DNA of 64,000 nucleotides, taken from positions 13,972,660 through 14,036,659 of the forward strand of contig CM053260.1 in NCBI GenBank assembly GCA_028583405.1, read 5' to 3'. The notes under the pieces are model-generated. The model did not search any database and was not told where the DNA came from. It saw only the letters and a program-made list of their open reading frames with translations. A program made the translations under genes and the position numbers. Below are positions 10,812 through 23,359 of this stretch, piece after piece. Positions within the stretch are counted from its first letter, which is position 1; every line of letters starts with the position of its first letter. Source of the DNA: Pogonophryne albipinna (taxonomy: Eukaryota > Chordata > Actinopteri > Perciformes > Artedidraconidae).

Positions 10812-11361
10812 CACTGTAAAAACTGTGACCTATAGTTACTTAATAAAATTGTGGCAACAAAGTGACACTTAATATAATTAATTAGATTTGAAACACAACA
10901 ATTTGATTAAAAAGTTCTAAATATAATTATATTAAGTAAATGTTAATTGAAGAAACAGTCAAAATGTGTTATATTTATTCATTTTAATTGAGTTTGTATT
11001 AAGCAATTATTTGAACAAACTTAAGTTAGATTTACTAAACATCTGGTAGAATTTGGTTTATATTTACTAATTATCAAAGATAAATTGATTTGAATTAATT
11101 AACAATTTGGGTAAAAATTATTAACATGTACTGGATATCTTTGTGAAATTAATTTATATTTACTGAATATCTGTTCGAAATTAATTTAAATGTACTTAAT
11201 ATCTGTTCGAAATCAATTTATATTTTCTTAATATCTGGCTGAAATTGATTTACATTTACTTAATAATATTAAATGTCACTTTGTTGCCATACATTTTCTA
11301 TGTCTAATCCAATCACTATTTTTTCTGAAATTAATTAAAATGTACTTAATCATATTAAATG
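10812..11361. repeat. Left terminal inverted repeat of the CACTA element
   Basis: Very AT-rich sequence with short recurring motifs (ATTAATTT, TTACTTAATAT, CTGTTCGAAAT). It matches 23951-24583 in reverse complement, with about 21 bases extra in the right copy near its outer part. Similarity stops at 11361 and resumes at 15666. Confidence 0.85.
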
Positions 11362-12829
11362 TCACTTTGTTTCCATACATTTCTATACCTAGTCCAATCA
11401 CCTTCTTATTGGTAGACATTATACACATTCAGTTGACAAACCACCAAGCATATAACTTACAGCAGGTATATTTATTTGTGCAGAATACGAATTATTTATC
11501 ATTAATGTAAATTAAGCTTTTACATATGCACACCTTGGTGCATTTGTAGATGATTAGAAATGTATGAATGTATGTGATGTGTATAAATGGTGTCGTGGGA
11601 AAGGGATTCCCTATATTTTAACTTTGTTTTTTCTTTTTGGATTATTAGGGTCTGAGACCTAGGTCGGCGAAGACCCTATTGAAATCGGTCGCGCAGCGAC
11701 CGATAAACCTGCCAAAAACACACAAAAACAGGGAAAACGACCGGCAAAAGCACAGAAAAGGTTCGGAAATCATGACGGCTGATAGGCCGCGTGAGCCCAG
11801 TGCACTGCAACTCGCATAATTGATATCGTACGATCAATTTAGTCGCTCGCATAGCGAGCGATAACCATGCAAAACCCACAAAAAACAGTGAAAACATGGG
11901 GCAAAAGCCCATTAAAAGTGGCCTAAATCATGGCAGTTGGTAGCCCATGCCACTACAGTGAGGTGGGCTAATGTTAAATAGCACATTATTGAGATCGGAC
12001 CGATTATTATTATTTTAACTTTTGGAACGCACTTTTGACCCCCGCAACATATGTGAAAACTCACCAAATTTTGCACGCGCGTCAGAAGTGGTGCAACTTG
12101 AGATATGTAATTGGTTCCGGAACTTTGCGTCAAAAATTGCGTAGGCCACGCCCACTTCCGTTTTTAACGTTAACTCCCCCTACTTTAACTTTCACGTAAA
12201 CGAACGAAACTCGCTACGCATATCTAGGGTGCGGAGACGAACCAAAAAGCCTCTTGGAGGGGTATAAAATAACGTACAGGAAGTCGGCCATTTTGAATTT
12301 TGTGTCGGAAAAACGCGATTTATCGCGTTTTTCGTCCTCCGCGCAAAATCTATCTTGTCCTAGGGACTTTATCCGTACGGCTCGAAATTCGTCGGGTAGC
12401 TTCACGAGACATGGGCAATTTAAAGTTATCACGGAAGTTTTTTTCTTTCGCACGGCGGAGCCGTTATTTGGCGCCAAAGTTCGCGTTCGCTCGATGCTAG
12501 GCGGTCCCTCGCCATGGAACACGATGATGTCATAACTCAAACTGACATACTCAGAACGCCACCAAACTTCACATGATGGTTAACACTACAGCCCTGAACA
12601 GCTCTAGGTCAAATCTAATGTTACTTAATTTGGCGTTACCATGGCGACGGATCCTTCGCCATAAACAACGGTGTCGCTGTAAATCCAATGGACACGGTCC
12701 CATCGTCCCCCAATCTTCACTTTTATATCACTGGTCCATGCCTCAACAGCTCAACGTGAAATCTGAGATCTCACCGTATGCCGTTTCCATGGCAACGCAT
12801 CCTTCGCCAAAAAATACGATGTTGTTGTA

Positions 12830-15000
12830 ATTCAATGGAAAATCGTCCAAACAGCACCAGACATCAGACTATCATTAATGGTCCGGCCCTCAACAGCTCT
12901 ATGTCAATTATGGGATGTCATCATATGCCGTTGCCATGGTAACGCATCCCTCGCCAAAAAACTGGTGTTGTCGTAATTCCATGGAAAATCGTCCAAACCG
13001 CACCAGACTTCAGACTATCATTAATGGTCCGGCCCTCAACAGCTCTATGCCAATTATGGGATGTCATCATATGCCGTTTCCATGGCAACGCATGCCTCGC
13101 CATAAAACACAATGTTGTCTTAAGTCAATGGAAAATGGTCCAAACTGCACCAGACTTCACATGACAGTTAATGGTCCGGCCCTCAACAGCCCTATGCCAA
13201 TTATGGGATGTCATCATATGCCGTTGCCATGGTAACGCATCCCTCGCCATAAAACCTGGTGTTGTCGTATTTCTATGGAAAATCGTCCAAACCGCACCAG
13301 AGTTCAGACTATCATTAATGGTCCGGCCCTCAACAGCTCTATGCCAATTATGGGATGTCATCATATGCCGTTTCCATGGCAACGCATGCCTCGCCATAAA
13401 ACACAATGTTGTCTTAAGTCAATGGAAAATGGTCCAAACTGCACCAGACTTCACATGACAGTTAACCTGTTAAACCCCGTGCCTGTTTTTCAGGTTTCAG
13501 GCTCGAAAATGACATTCCCAGAACAAATGACCATATCTTCCCTTCTAAAAGGGTTAAATTAATAATCTTTTTTCTCAAAGTAATGATAAACCTGTGAGTT
13601 GGATGTAGAAAAGTCAGAATAAATATAGATGTTTTTTATTTTAAAGAAAATTCAGATTGAACATGGTAAAAAACTGTAAATTATAGTGTCCGTCCAAAAT
13701 ATATTTTGTACTTATAGTGAAAACTAACCTTGGATGATGGGTTAGTAGACTAAAAGCTTTAGGAATCCAAAGTACAACATATAATAAGTACCCTGTATCA
13801 AGATTGATGCAAAACAAGTGATATTTGATTTTTTTAGACAGATTTAGCAAAAACAAACCTCTTCTGGGGCCATTTGGGTGGATTTTCCATATCTCTGGCC
13901 CCCCTTGCTGGATTTTGACATGTGACATCTCTTTCTGACCGTCAGAGCCAATGGAATCGAGGGGAACTCCCACCTAGTCCTTATTTGGTAATGTGCGTGA
14001 GTTAGACTGCTGCATAGCCTAGACCGGAAGCAGCAGCCACTCTGGTGGCTACCATTAGCAGCTAACGTTGGCTCTGCGATTTTTTACATAAAAATTGAAT
14101 TATGGATTATAAATGAAATCATTTTTTTTATACAGAGACGTTAAAAACCTATGGATTAACCGATTCAGCCGCGTTTTTTCTCGTTTTAATGCCATTGAAC
14201 ACGTCTTTTGATCAGATTAACAGCTACGGTGAGACGATCTCCCTAGAAGCTCCGTAAAGGTACGTGTTGTGATGTCTGTGTTTGCTTCCGCTGTCGCGAG
14301 TTTGGATGACTCAGTGATGATACTATATACCTAAATAATCTGTGGAACCTCAGCTTTAATCGGGTATCTTGTATGTGTAGCTACGATAAGTAATAAGGGT
14401 ACTTTTATCTTGAGTTCTGTGCCACTGTCCGTTAGCGTTTTTCGCTAAGGGGTCATTTAGATGCTTCTTATGAGACTTGTGTTTTGTTTTGGTAAAAATG
14501 GTTTGTATCGTCAGTTAGCTGAGATTATTTCCGTTAATCTGGTATAACACATTAATAGGTTCTTAAATATTAAGATCCCCTGAGACACAGTGTCGTGAAA
14601 AAACAACCCAGGGTCCCCGCCGACGGGGACCTTGGGGTTTAACAGGTTAATGGTCCGGCCCTCAACAGCTCTATGCCAATTATGGGATGTCATCATATGC
14701 CGTTTCCATGGCAACGCATGCCTCGCCATAAAACCTGGCGTTGTCGTAATTCAATGGAAAATCGTCCAAACGGCACCAGACTTCAGACTATCATTAATGG
14801 TCCGGCCCTCAACAGCTCTATGTCAATTATGGGATGTCACCATATGCCGTTTCCATGGCAACAGATCCCTCGCCATGAAACAGGGTGTTGTCGTAATTCA
14901 ATGGAAAATCGTCCAAACGCCACCAGACTTCAGACTATCATTAATGGTCTGGCCCTCAACAGCTCTATGTCAATTATGGGATGTCACCATATGTCACCCT
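12830..15000. repeat. 147-bp tandem repeat array, split by a MITE
   Basis: The landmark GGTCCGGCCCTCAACAGC recurs at 12880, 13026, 13173 and 13320, and after the MITE at 14652, 14799 and 14946 (GGTCTGG). The spacing is 146-147 bp. Each unit also contains ATTATGGGATGTCATCATATG and a CCATGGCAACGC motif. Diverged units lie on both sides (12700-12830 and 15370-15660). Because 147 is a multiple of three, open frames persist through several units on both strands. Confidence 0.85.
13466..14646. mobile_element. TTAA-site MITE (piggyBac-like), 1.18 kb
   Basis: The ends are CCTGTTAAACCCC and the exact inverse GGGGTTTAACAGG, flanked by TTAA on both sides (13462-13465 and 14647-14650). The neighbouring tandem unit at 13155-13175 shows the uninterrupted target ACATGACAGTTAATGGTCC, so the insertion point is confirmed within the sequence. 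A TTAA duplication and CC-starting ends fit piggyBac-type elements; Kolobok also uses TTAA. No transposase is present. Confidence 0.85.
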
Positions 15001-15005
15001 AACCC

Positions 15006-15033
15006 TATAAATAAACATTGATTGATTGATATT
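15006..15033 (+). mobile_element. Short L2-type LINE 3' tail
   Basis: CTATAAATAAACATTGATTG with further TGAT units matches the 3' end of the L2 copy at 28818-28849. It is only about 28 bp, so it is either an extremely 5'-truncated insertion or a small transduced piece. Confidence 0.5.
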
Positions 15034-15665
15034 TACTTGAACAAACAAAAAACCCTAACGCGGCTGCTTTTAATTTATCCATCAATAAAGTGTCCTTGCC
15101 TAAAGATTCAAACTCAGGACAACAACAAGAACAGCTGACATATTGACTGAGTATTTTTAAGAGGTTACTCCAGATCAGATGTCACTTACAGGAATGATGT
15201 TATGGCATGACCAGAAAGGACTCCACCTTTTCTTTCTCAACCCTTTGTTGCACGAATGCATTCAGTTAAACAAACAAGTGTGTTTTAATGAAGAGCGCAC
15301 CGATGACTTCTGGCACCAAAACATGAATGTGATGCCAGGTCAATCAAAAACAAGGATCGTCTTCATGTCTTCAGTTCCTGTTGGCAACGCGTCCCTCGCC
15401 ATGAAACACGGTGTTGTCCTAACTCAATGGAAAAACGTCCAAACGTCACCAGATTTCATATGATGGCTAATGGTCCGGCCCTCAACACCTCAATATGCCC
15501 AAAAGCTGTTGCCATGGCAACACACCCCTCGCCGTTAAGCACGATATTGCTATAAGTCCTGTGTAAATGGTCAAAAACTGTTCAAACTGTACATGTGTGC
15601 TAACCGTCAAGCCCTCGAGACATATATGTGTCAGTTTTGAGATTTCTTCAAATGTCGTTGCTATG

Positions 15666-16003
15666 GTAACAAAATGGTCGCCGTGAAACACGGTTTTCTC
15701 ATAACTCCAGTTAACATGCTCCAAACGGCACAACACTTCACAGGTTTGATAACGATGCAGCCCTCAACACATCTAAGCATATTATGGGGTGTCATCAAAT
15801 GCCGTTGCCATGTCGACAGATCACCCGCCATGAAACACAATGTTTGTGTTACTGCTGTAACTAAAAAACATTGTCCGATCGGCCTGAAACTTCCCACGTT
15901 TGCCAACGGTCGAGTCCTCGAGACACCTACACACACGTCGACGTGTGGACAACAGCCTGCGGAGCGTCGAAGACCCGCTCAACGCTGCTTGCAGCTTTAA
16001 TTT
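15666..16003. repeat. Inner part of the left CACTA arm
   Basis: Matches 23617-23950 in reverse complement almost base for base, including GCTGCAAGCAGC next to the interior. In the right arm this segment joins directly to the AT-rich terminal repeat; in the left arm the 4.3-kb block intervenes. Confidence 0.85.
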
Positions 16004-16115
16004 TAATTATAATTTGAATGAAAGATACTGAAAAATAATGTATCAAACGTAAATAATACTCTTTGCATTTACCTGCTTGACATAACACTTAGGTGGTCCT
16101 TGCATAGGTTTCAAG

Positions 16116-16919
16116 TAGGGATGTCCCGATCACATTTTTTTGCTCCCGATCCGATTCCGATCATTTGATTTTGACAATCTGCCGATACCGATTTTTCCCG
16201 ATCCGATCTTTATGCAATGCATTAAGAGAAAAAAAAGGTAACAGATAACGGCTGGTCATCCAATGCGATGAATTCAGCTATCTTGGCTGTTATTTGTTTG
16301 GCCTTTTCACTGTTCTGGGGCAGTTTCTCTTTCCTTTTAAAAGTCTCTGAACGTGTCGGTTGTTTCAGTGCCGTTACCTGAGTGGCCGCTGTGTACTCGT
16401 CCTGTTGTTGTTGGTGTTTGTTTCTCAGGTGGCGTATTAGATTGGTCGTGTTGAACATAGCTCTGTTCTTTCCACCACGCGGAACCTCCGCCTTGCAAAC
16501 ATTGCATCTGGCTGTTACACTGCCTTTGCTTTCAATTTTATAATACTTCCAAACTCCTGACATTTTCTCTGTCCCGAGTCCCGAGTCACCAGCTGAACGT
16601 AGCCTCTCGTTAGCTTACTGCTAGACACTGCGCGCCCACTCTGTTGCCAGCTTTGAGAGAACTAAGCAACCAGGTCTGAAAACAAGCCCAAAAGAAGCAA
16701 CACATACATGATGTTGTGTCATTTCAAACCAAAACTAAGGCCTCAGGATGACTTTAAGACGTGAACATGGTCATTTTTGTTTTGTAACATTAAATTAAAA
16801 AAAAAATTATAAAAAAAAAAAAAAAAAATCCAGATCCCCGATTTTTTTTCTCCCGATCTTTTGAAAATCACGTGATCGGCTCCGATCCCCGATCACGTGA
16901 TCGGATCGGGACATCTCTA
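16116..16919 (-). mobile_element. hAT transposon deletion derivative with 8-bp target duplication
   Basis: The ends are TAGGGATGTCCCGATC and the inverse GATCGGGACATCTCTA. GTTTCAAG is repeated exactly on both sides (16108-16115 and 16920-16927), the 8-bp duplication expected of hAT. The interior retains only the N-terminal part of a transposase, followed by an A-rich stretch and several GATCGG-type motifs near the right end. Confidence 0.9.
16222..16563 (-). pseudogene. N-terminal BED-finger fragment of a hAT transposase
   Basis: This 113-codon frame starts at an ATG and contains a BED-type zinc finger: VWKYYKI, then CNVC (residues 20-23), a basic GGK segment, then the NLIRHLRNKH histidine pair (about 41-50). 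The last recognisable stretch (EFIALDDQPLSV) matches the region just before the catalytic domain of ZBED/hAT transposases. The frame then runs out, so the DDE and dimerisation regions are deleted. It could at most make a DNA-binding fragment. Confidence 0.8.
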
Positions 16920-17018
16920 GTTTCAAGTGTTAATTTAGTAACTTGTGTTCAGTATTTTGTGTGGGAAAAAAATGAATTCATCAAATGTAATCAACACTAA
17001 TATCAATGTATTTCCAGG

Positions 17019-17045
17019 TGCAGGAAGAATCTTCGCTTTTCAAAG
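17019..17045 (+). other. Possible 5' exon of the CACTA transposase gene
   Basis: A 27-bp segment lies between an acceptor-like TTTCCAG and a donor-like AAAGGTATGT, upstream of the acceptor (TTACCTTAG) that precedes the transposase start. It contains no ATG. It may be a non-coding leader exon. The surrounding 16928-17600 is AT-rich and shows no gene. Confidence 0.3.
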
Positions 17046-17608
17046 GTATGTACACACTTATATGCTGTGAAAACATGTTTCATAATATACATGATTTAGG
17101 GTTTGTACAGTTTGTTTTACAATACAAAATGTGTTTATTACAATTGTTCTATTAACTTTGTCTGGTGAAAATGCAAATGTGATACAGCTTCAATTATCAG
17201 TGAAGTTCAAAACCTGTATGACTATTTCCAACCTGAAGTTGAAACTAAAAAATAAGAAAATATAGAATTACATTTGACATATTTCTTAAAGACATACAAT
17301 TAAGCTATAATGACACATGGTTTGTGTATGCTTTTTTTGCAGCCTAGTTGCCATTATGTCAATATTAATTAAGTTTACACTAATTTATAAAATGTTCTTT
17401 ATGTAATTAAACACCAGGAAAACAACTGTCAGATGAAAGTTCATTAAATTACAGGGAAACACTTTATACATTCAAGGTTTATTTAACAAGAGGTGGCTGA
17501 TCTCTGACATGTCATTGTATATTATGTATTTATCAGAACGATTAGTGATGTAGGCTAATTTCACCAAGTAATAAAGGCCTTTTCTCTTATTACCTTAGGT
17601 TTTGATCA

Positions 17609-20217
17609 ATGGGATGGCAGTGTAAGATCTGCAAGTCGTTGTCTGCCACAAGGGGGAATCTGCTAAAGCATTACAGACTACAACACTCAACATTTGGTCG
17701 TGGGCAATCACAGCCATGTCTATATGACAGTTGCCCTTGCACATTTAAAACACAGAGTGCCCTTCGCAGATACCATGCAGTTGCAGAAAGTCTACAGCCT
17801 GGAATCATCCCTGCCTTCAAGTGTTTAGTTTGCCTAGCTTGCTGTTCTACGGAGAAGGACTACTTTCAGCATATTGGAAATCATCTTAGAAGTCACGAAA
17901 CTGTCTTTTGTGTATTTGAAGGGTGCAACTTTCGGACAAATGTATACAATACATATCTAAAGCACAAAAGCAGAAGACACAAATCCTATTGTTTGAGTGA
18001 TTTTCAGCAAGACGTGCATGCTTGTCACCTTAATGGGATTGTTGACCATTTTGAATTACCAGAGGCTGGTGAGGGCACTAGTTTAGATTGTGATCAGGAT
18101 AGTTCTACAGACCTAGTTCTTCAAAGAATTGGCTTACTTTTGTTGAAGCTAGAAAGCATCTATAATGCTTCGGTAAAGTGCATTGATGCCTTGGTTGAAG
18201 ACCTTCAGTTCATTTCATCTTCAGCATCGGTTGATGGTGTTAAAAACATACTTGATTCAACATTGAGGTTAAACAAATGTACTGTTGACCAGGCAATCAT
18301 AACTAACTTGGCAGAACAGTTGTGCAACTTTCATCCCATTAGTACAGCACTTGGAGCTGATGGTCCTCTTAGTTCAGCTTATAAGAGAAGAAGGTATTTT
18401 AAGGAGCATTTCAAGTGTGTTGATCCGGTTGAATATATTCTTGATTCTCAGAAAAACAAGAGCTTTCAATATGTGCCTATCCTCAAGACATTGCAGGAAG
18501 TCTTGAGGAATAAAGACATTGCAGAGAGAATCTTATCCAGACATTCAAATAATACTGGATATATCAAGTGCATTTTTGACGGCAAACATTGCAAGCAAAA
18601 TGACTTTTATAATGTAGAAGAAACGAGACTGTCTATAATCCTTTATGTTGATGACTTTGAGGTGTGCAACCCACTGGGAACTTCGAGAAAAAAACACAAA
18701 ATAACAGCTGTTTATTGGGTTTTAGCAAATGTGCCGTCCGAGTTGCAATCTACATTAACTTCAATACAACTTGCATTACTTTGCAAAGCTGTTGATGTCA
18801 AACAGTTTGGATACAAAGCCGTTTTGGAACCACTCTTGAAAAGGAAGGGATTTTTATTTCCAGTGTTGAAAAATTATTTAAAGGGACTGTACATTGTGTT
18901 GTAGCTGATAATCTTGGTGCACATTCTATCAGTGGACTAGTTGAAAGTTCCAATGGGCCATACATCTGTAGATTTTGTCTTGGGCATTCTTCAGAGTATC
19001 AGGCACACGAAGTGCGGACTGGATTGTTTCCCCCTCGGACAAAGAAGGAGCATAGTTTGCATGTGCAAACTTGCCGAGAAAATCCAGATTTAAAACATTC
19101 CTTTGGTGTAAAGCAGTCTTGTCCATTGACTGATAAGTTGAATCACTTTCACTTTGTCTCTGGGTATCCACCAGATTTACTACATGACCTATTTGAAGGC
19201 ATCATCCCAAGAGAACTAGCATTGTGTGTTCACATTTTCACAAAGAAGAAGTACTTTAGTTTGACTGTACTTAATAATTTGATCACACAATTCCCCTATA
19301 AGGGCTCAGACAAAGCTAACAGCCCTAAAGCAATTCATCAAACCTACATTCAGCGTAGAACTATAGGTGGAAATGCCCATGAGAACTGGGCCCTAATACG
19401 TTGTTTGCCACTCATTGTTGGTTCTCGGGTACCTGAGGATGATTTTGCTTGGCAGATTCTTCTGACATTGAAAGACATAGTTGAACTTGTGGTTTCCCCT
19501 GTTCACACAGCTGAAACAATTGCGTTCCTTGACTCTAAAATATCTGAACATCGTGACAGATTCTTGGCAGTTTTTCCTGAAGAGAGACTGACACCCAAAC
19601 ACAATTTTTTGGAACATTACCCAAGACTGATTGAAGAATATGGACCTCTTGTTGGAGTATGGACAATGCGCTTTGAAGCTAAACACAGCTTTTTCAAGCA
19701 AGTTTTGAGGCACACTAAGAATTTCAAAAATGTGTTGTTGAGTCTTTCGACAAGACATCAGATGATGATGGCATACAACTTGCATACAGATGTTGGAAAG
19801 CAGGCATTGTGTGTCACAAAAATATCAGTTGTGCCAGTAGATGTGCTGCATTCAGACATACAGGAAGCTTTGAGAAAAAAATCACCTCTTTTGTCTACTG
19901 TGCAGTTAGCCAACACTATCACCTACTATGGAACAAGGTACACTGTTGGGATGATCTTGTGTTATGGCTCTACTGGAGGACTAACTGATTTTGTGGAGAT
20001 TATTCAGATAGCCATTTTGGACAACTGCGTACATTTTATTGTAAAGCTACTTGCTGCCTGATATGAAGAGCATCTAAGATCTTTTCAACTGGAGGAGACT
20101 GGGAAAATGGCTCTTTTGGACCAGCAGACGCTTGGTGATGTCATCCCCTTGGCTGCGTACAGTGTGGGAGGAAAACGCCTGGTTACACTCAAACGTCACA
20201 TCTGTTGTTCATATTAG
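17609..20217 (+). pseudogene. CACTA/EnSpm transposase, disrupted
   Basis: The first frame (17609-18904, 431 codons) begins with C2H2-type finger motifs (CKIC...HYRLQH at residues 5-26; further Cys/His pairs to about 125). Later it contains the DDFEVCNPLG motif (residues 348-357), as in metazoan CACTA transposases. Near 18832-18850 the reading shifts. Frame 1 then carries related sequence (VADNLGAHSISGLVES) into the ORF annotated from 19012, with PPDLLHDLFEG, GPLVGVWTMRFEAKHSFFK and a late basic segment. That frame ends at TGA 20059-20061, yet recognisable sequence continues in frame to TAG at 20217, so the TGA looks like a nonsense change. The size fits a full transposase, but these two lesions should inactivate it. 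An acceptor just upstream supports the start chosen. Confidence 0.8.
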
Positions 20218-20755
20218 GTATTTGACATAAATTGTAAACCTTTGAATTAAATTACTTTTTAGCTATTATATTTCTTATATTTATGATGAATAAGCACGTA
20301 AAAACCTAAATCAGTCCAACACATAGCAACATTAATTTTGATTGGGCTCACAAAAGCAGAATGTAAGAGTTATGTTGCCCCCTTGGCAGTTGAACTTCAT
20401 TTGATTGGCATCTTGCGGACACATATTTATTATTGAGTTGTCTTGTTAATGTATTTCAGTAAACAAATGTATTTTGAAATTGGCTTTGGAAGGTAGAACA
20501 ATTATTCAAAGTAGTGATTATGACTACAACAATTTGTAGATTAATTTAGAAATCCAGTTGTTTATTTTGATTAGCATATGTAATAATAATTTCATATCCC
20601 TTATCATTCTCTTTGTGTTTGTTATTTAAATGTTTTTTAATTGTATTTATCTTGGTGGCACACTTAGGCCTGTTCGTTAAAGTATGCACTGTATGTGTGG
20701 TCTAATCTATAAGCTCTGTTTGTGATACTTTTGTCTTTTTACATTTTTCAGCAGG

Positions 20756-23359
20756 ATGGCAGACATTGAGGCAAAGCTCCGTGTGATAATTGATGACCGA
20801 ATTGAGAAGTTGGTACTTCCATCAGGAATCCCATCCACTTTGGAGGAGCTGCAAACTGTTGTGAAGGAGACCTTCGACATTTCTGATGAGTTCAGTCTTC
20901 AGTACTTTGACTTTGAGGATTACTTTACCCTTCATAAAAGTGACGAAATCAAACACAAAGACACAGTAAAGGTTGTTTACGCTGAGCATATAACCCTCAA
21001 CTTGGTTCCACTTGATGAATGTACAGACAATTCCTTTCTTCAACATTCCACTGATGCAGAGTCAACTGCATCAAATGTAGACTCTTCTGCTGGACACTCT
21101 TCTTCACAGGACACCATTATCCTTTCCAATCGAAGTGCCACAGAACGATGTCAGCCATGGCCAAAACAGTACCCTGTTCCACAGTTTGCATTTGAAACTG
21201 AGATGATCCTCGAAAGAGCCACTGAAGATTTCAAAAAGAACGGAACACTTCTGACCAACGCAAGGGTCAAGTCAGACATTCTCGAAACGCTGGCTAAAAC
21301 TATATATACATATACAGCCTATCCATCAAGTGCACAGATAAGTGATGTTGCTGAGGCCCTTGTTAAGAAGTATCCTTTTCTCAAGGAACCCGGCTCCTTC
21401 TCGGGATACTATGGATGGCAACAAAGCATCAAATACAAGATGGCAAATTACCGCACCAAACTCCGAGGCTACAGTGTTCCTGAGGTGATGTGCAATGCAC
21501 TAAAACGTAAGAGGCCTGCAGATCAGAAGTCTGCAAAAAATGTCAAAAAGCCACGAAAGGCAGAGTTAAACTACCTCCCCCTTACCCAGCAGGAGAGGAC
21601 GAGGAAAGTCAAGAACAAGAAAGGATTCAGTTGCTTTCGGAAGTAATGAAAAGGGACAACAACAAACTGATAAAAGACAAAATGGCAAAAACGTTTGCAC
21701 ACAGAAGAAACAAAATCATCAACCAATCACCCAGTATAGAGGACATCAAAGCCAGATGGCCCGCTCTATTTGAGGCATCTCATGTGAGTTGCATTATAAT
21801 GACATGGTTATACACTTTGTATTACTATAGTTTTAAATAATCCTTGGAAGTGCAATTTTGTAAGAACAATATACTTGTACACTAATATTTGAAGATTTAA
21901 TTCTGGTTTTATTTGTCTTTTAGATCCAGGATGAGTTTCAGAGAATTACAATGGTGCAGCTAGATTCAAAGTTCATGTCCAAGCTGGATGAACACACTCC
22001 CAGGCTTCTGAAACTTTTCCACTCAAAGGGAGGCAGCATGGGCTTACAGTTGCAGGCTATTCTTCTCATGGTATGCTATAATGAGTATAATGTTTGCTAC
22101 CTGTTTTTTATTGAGACTTTTTGAAATGTTTTGTAAATGTTATTAGATTCAGAATGTATTCAAATTCATTAAGTTTAGTTGTTGACATTGTTGGAAATGT
22201 GTATAGTCAATAATGTGTTTATTTTCCATAAAATACAGAACATTATAGCCATCATAAATGTAGACTTTATGGCAAAACGATTGAATTCCTGTAGATTGTA
22301 CATGAACACATATTTAAAGTGGTGCACATTTTGCTCACTACCAAAAGTTCAGGTTTGAGACTTGCCAAAAAGTGCTTTGATATAGCTGATTCTGTATAAT
22401 GTTGTTAATGGGATACCAAAACCCGAGACCTGCAATGGTTATGTTTTTAACAGTTGTTTTAAGTACACAAAAAGGTAGGCTGGATTAGAAGTGACGGGAA
22501 GCCTTTCATTAAACTAGTCAATCACATCAAGGACCCTTAATAGGGATTTAATAGTTATCTAAGGAACCTAGGTAGCTTTGACACATTTTAGTTAAATGGA
22601 CGAATTTTACACCATTGACTTTAATAAAGTTTATTTTGGTCATTTCAGGCTCCAAGCAATCCCAGCATCGACATGAGCAGAGGTCTTGTAATTCGGTGTC
22701 TGATGGTGTACCTCCGGGAGTCCACAGACCAACTCCTAAAAGAGTATGATGTAAGTTGAATTGTTAAAATATAAAAAGTGGAATTGAATCTCTTATTTTT
22801 CACACATGTAGTCGATTCATGTGTTGACAGGAAAAATGTGCGTGCAGTCTCTGTTCATCTTAATTAACTTAATAACCTAAATAAACTCAACAATTTAATT
22901 GAATGAATATAAATTGTATGCTATTAATATAAATATATATTTAGTACATTTACTATCATACAACAGTGATAGGTATTAATGGTTTATAATAGACAAAGAG
23001 GATCAAGCAAAACCACAGTCTGTGGAAACCTTAACTAAAAAATGTTTTTTCTATTTCAGGATCCTGACGAAGACAACGTGTCACAGGACCTGGCTGCAGC
23101 AAGCATGACGATTTACAGAGCCAAGAACAATGCAACCGAGGACATCGGTATCGTGGTGGAAGGCATCAAAGTCCTGACTGCTCTGGGGACTTTTCCAAGG
23201 GCTTGCTCCTTGCTGATTGGGTTGGCATACGCATTGAATCTGGCGTATCCCAAGGAGATCCGGCAAACACTGGAAGTGTTCCAGAAACTCTTCCTTGAGC
23301 TGGATTGCTCAAAGCTGTCTCCAAAACTGAATACCCTAAAAAACAAGCTACTGGCTTAA
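20756..23359 (+). pseudogene. SAMD3-like CACTA accessory gene, four coding exons, frameshifted
   Basis: The coding exons are 20756-21783, 21924-22070, 22649-22750 and 23060-23359, each with GT-AG borders, all phase 0, ending at TAA. The N-terminus (residues 1-80) looks like a ubiquitin/PB1-type fold (LRVIIDD...DTVKVVYAEH). A conserved middle section (FETEMILERATEDFKK through FSGYYGWQQSI) follows, then basic and C-terminal helical regions (CSLLIGLAYALNLAYPKE). This resembles fish proteins annotated as sterile alpha motif domain-containing 3-like. Exon 1 is 1028 bp, one short of a multiple of three, and the frame changes at a C run (21577-21581). A one-base deletion there explains a stop at 21646. 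Its role in transposition is unknown. The start follows an acceptor-like TTTTTCAGCAG. Confidence 0.75.

Larger units (their letters stand above)
11362..15665. repeat. 4.3-kb block present only in the left arm
   Basis: This stretch has no counterpart in the right arm of the CACTA element. It begins with a second copy of the TCACTTTGTTTCCATACATT motif and passes through a GC-richer repeat with direct and inverted motifs (from about 11645, TTAGGGTCTGAGACC). It then enters the 147-bp tandem repeats. No gene is supported; the long open frames on both strands arise from the repeats. Confidence 0.65.

Noticed and set aside
12573..13562. Overlapping ORFs on both strands with repeated peptide units
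   Set aside because: Open frames result from a 147-bp tandem unit (a multiple of three) and exist in antisense too; no protein family.
12830..15000. 147-bp period as a nucleosome-length signal
   Set aside because: The match to nucleosome core length is probably coincidence; nothing else in the repeat supports positioning.
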